NCBI GenBank assembly: GCA_023424785.1 | Contig: JAFADP010000005.1 | Coordinates: forward strand, 20,017-84,016 | Direction: 5' to 3' | DNA from: Bacillota bacterium | GTDB lineage: Bacteria > Bacillota > Clostridia > Clostridiales > Clostridiaceae | Length of the DNA stretch: 64,000 nt | Part shown: piece after piece, positions 63,885 through 64,000 of the stretch | Layout of the letters: each line of letters starts with the position of its first letter | Position numbering within the stretch: the stretch's first letter is position 1 | Program-made: the position numbers and the translations under genes | Notes under the pieces: generated by a model | Seen by the model: the letters and a program-made list of their open reading frames with translations, nothing else | Database searches by the model: none | Told to the model about the DNA's origin: nothing

Positions 63885-64000
63885 CTATCTACTTATTTTT
63901 TTCTCTACATATTTAATTATATATTCTATTGGATTATCATCATTTGATGGTGCTATTAAATCTGCACTTTCAATTACTCTTCTATTAGCATTCTTTAATA
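63885..64000 (-). CDS. Cof-type HAD phosphatase, C-terminal end (partial)
   Basis: The minus-strand frame is open from the window edge to TAG at 63885-63887, encoding about 37 residues ending LIAPSNDDNPIEYIIKYVEK. The A-D-x-x-x-x-S-N-D-x-x-G-V-A-like tail, here SADLIAPSNDDNPIEYII, is the C-terminus of Cof/YidA-type HAD-IIB phosphatases, which dephosphorylate sugar phosphates and related compounds. The catalytic motifs lie outside the window, so the call rests on the tail alone. Confidence 0.6.
   Translation of the reverse strand, partial: LKNANRRVIESADLIAPSNDDNPIEYIIKYVEKKISR

Noticed and set aside
1..64000. Prophage, integrated element or defence island
   Set aside because: No integrase, transposase, tRNA attachment site, phage structural gene or restriction gene was found; codon and base use look uniform.

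Overview
The window is a strongly AT-rich stretch of chromosome that reads as a spore-forming, anaerobic Clostridium sensu stricto (cluster I). Evidence: an oxygen-sensitive class III ribonucleotide reductase (nrdD, nrdG), several radical-SAM enzymes, a Csp protease plus SleC germination pair, T-box and riboswitch control, and A/T-ending codons throughout. Gene content resembles the C. perfringens group, but the two-subtilase Csp fusion differs from the three separate csp genes known there, so I do not name a species. I see no rRNA, tRNA, CRISPR, phage or insertion sequence. Most of the window is housekeeping.

Layout. 1-3.7 kb: end of a metallophosphoesterase gene, a T-box-controlled asnS, and a cation/proton antiporter. 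3.9-12.5 kb (minus): nrdG with a coupled AAA+ ATPase, a beta-hydroxyacid dehydrogenase, an aconitase-family hydratase with a NifV-like homocitrate synthase, and nrdD. 12.7-15.4 kb (plus): DUF3048 lipoprotein, DegV, PadR regulator and a 58-residue small gene. 15.5-17.9 kb (minus): lgt, a lipoprotein, and an Mrp Fe-S carrier. 18.0-26.0 kb (minus): the old Firmicutes cluster metG-tatD-yabE-rnmV-ksgA, with a ferritin-like gene inserted and a His-rich clostridial protein downstream of ksgA, where B. subtilis has yabG. 26.2-32.3 kb (minus): a lysine-riboswitch-controlled NhaC-family transporter, UbiB-like kinase, Xaa-Pro peptidase, CcpA. 32.4-37.7 kb: T-box ileS, a BFD-type ferredoxin, aspartokinase. 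37.9-45.5 kb: an rRNA methyltransferase, a radical SAM/comB/DUF1653 operon, polysaccharide deacetylase, a lipoprotein, a YkvI-type membrane protein, and a PflA-like radical SAM protein. 45.5-50.4 kb (minus): sleC and a tandem Csp protease. 50.5-53.3 kb (minus): an XRE/S24-like regulator, DUF3783, cyclophilin, murI, and a small gene under two LexA boxes. 53.5-57.7 kb: a large secreted pullulanase. 57.9-62.4 kb: carAB under a PyrR-type attenuator. 62.5-64 kb: PHP phosphatase, a CmpB-like membrane protein, and the end of a Cof-type HAD phosphatase gene.

RNA-level control is dense: three T-boxes with readable specifiers (AAC before asnS, ATG before metG, ATC before ileS), one lysine riboswitch and one PyrR attenuator. 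Good DNA-level candidates are a tandem SOS-box promoter (53.4 kb), a LacI/CcpA-type palindrome on the pullulanase promoter (57.7 kb) and an NrdR-like box before nrdD.

The items most worth following are the SOS-controlled 81-residue gene, the tandem Csp protease whose two domains both keep a catalytic triad, the NifV-like synthase plus hydratase cluster in a genome segment without nif genes, and the His-rich protein downstream of ksgA. I found no clear multi-gene novel defence or biosynthetic system here.
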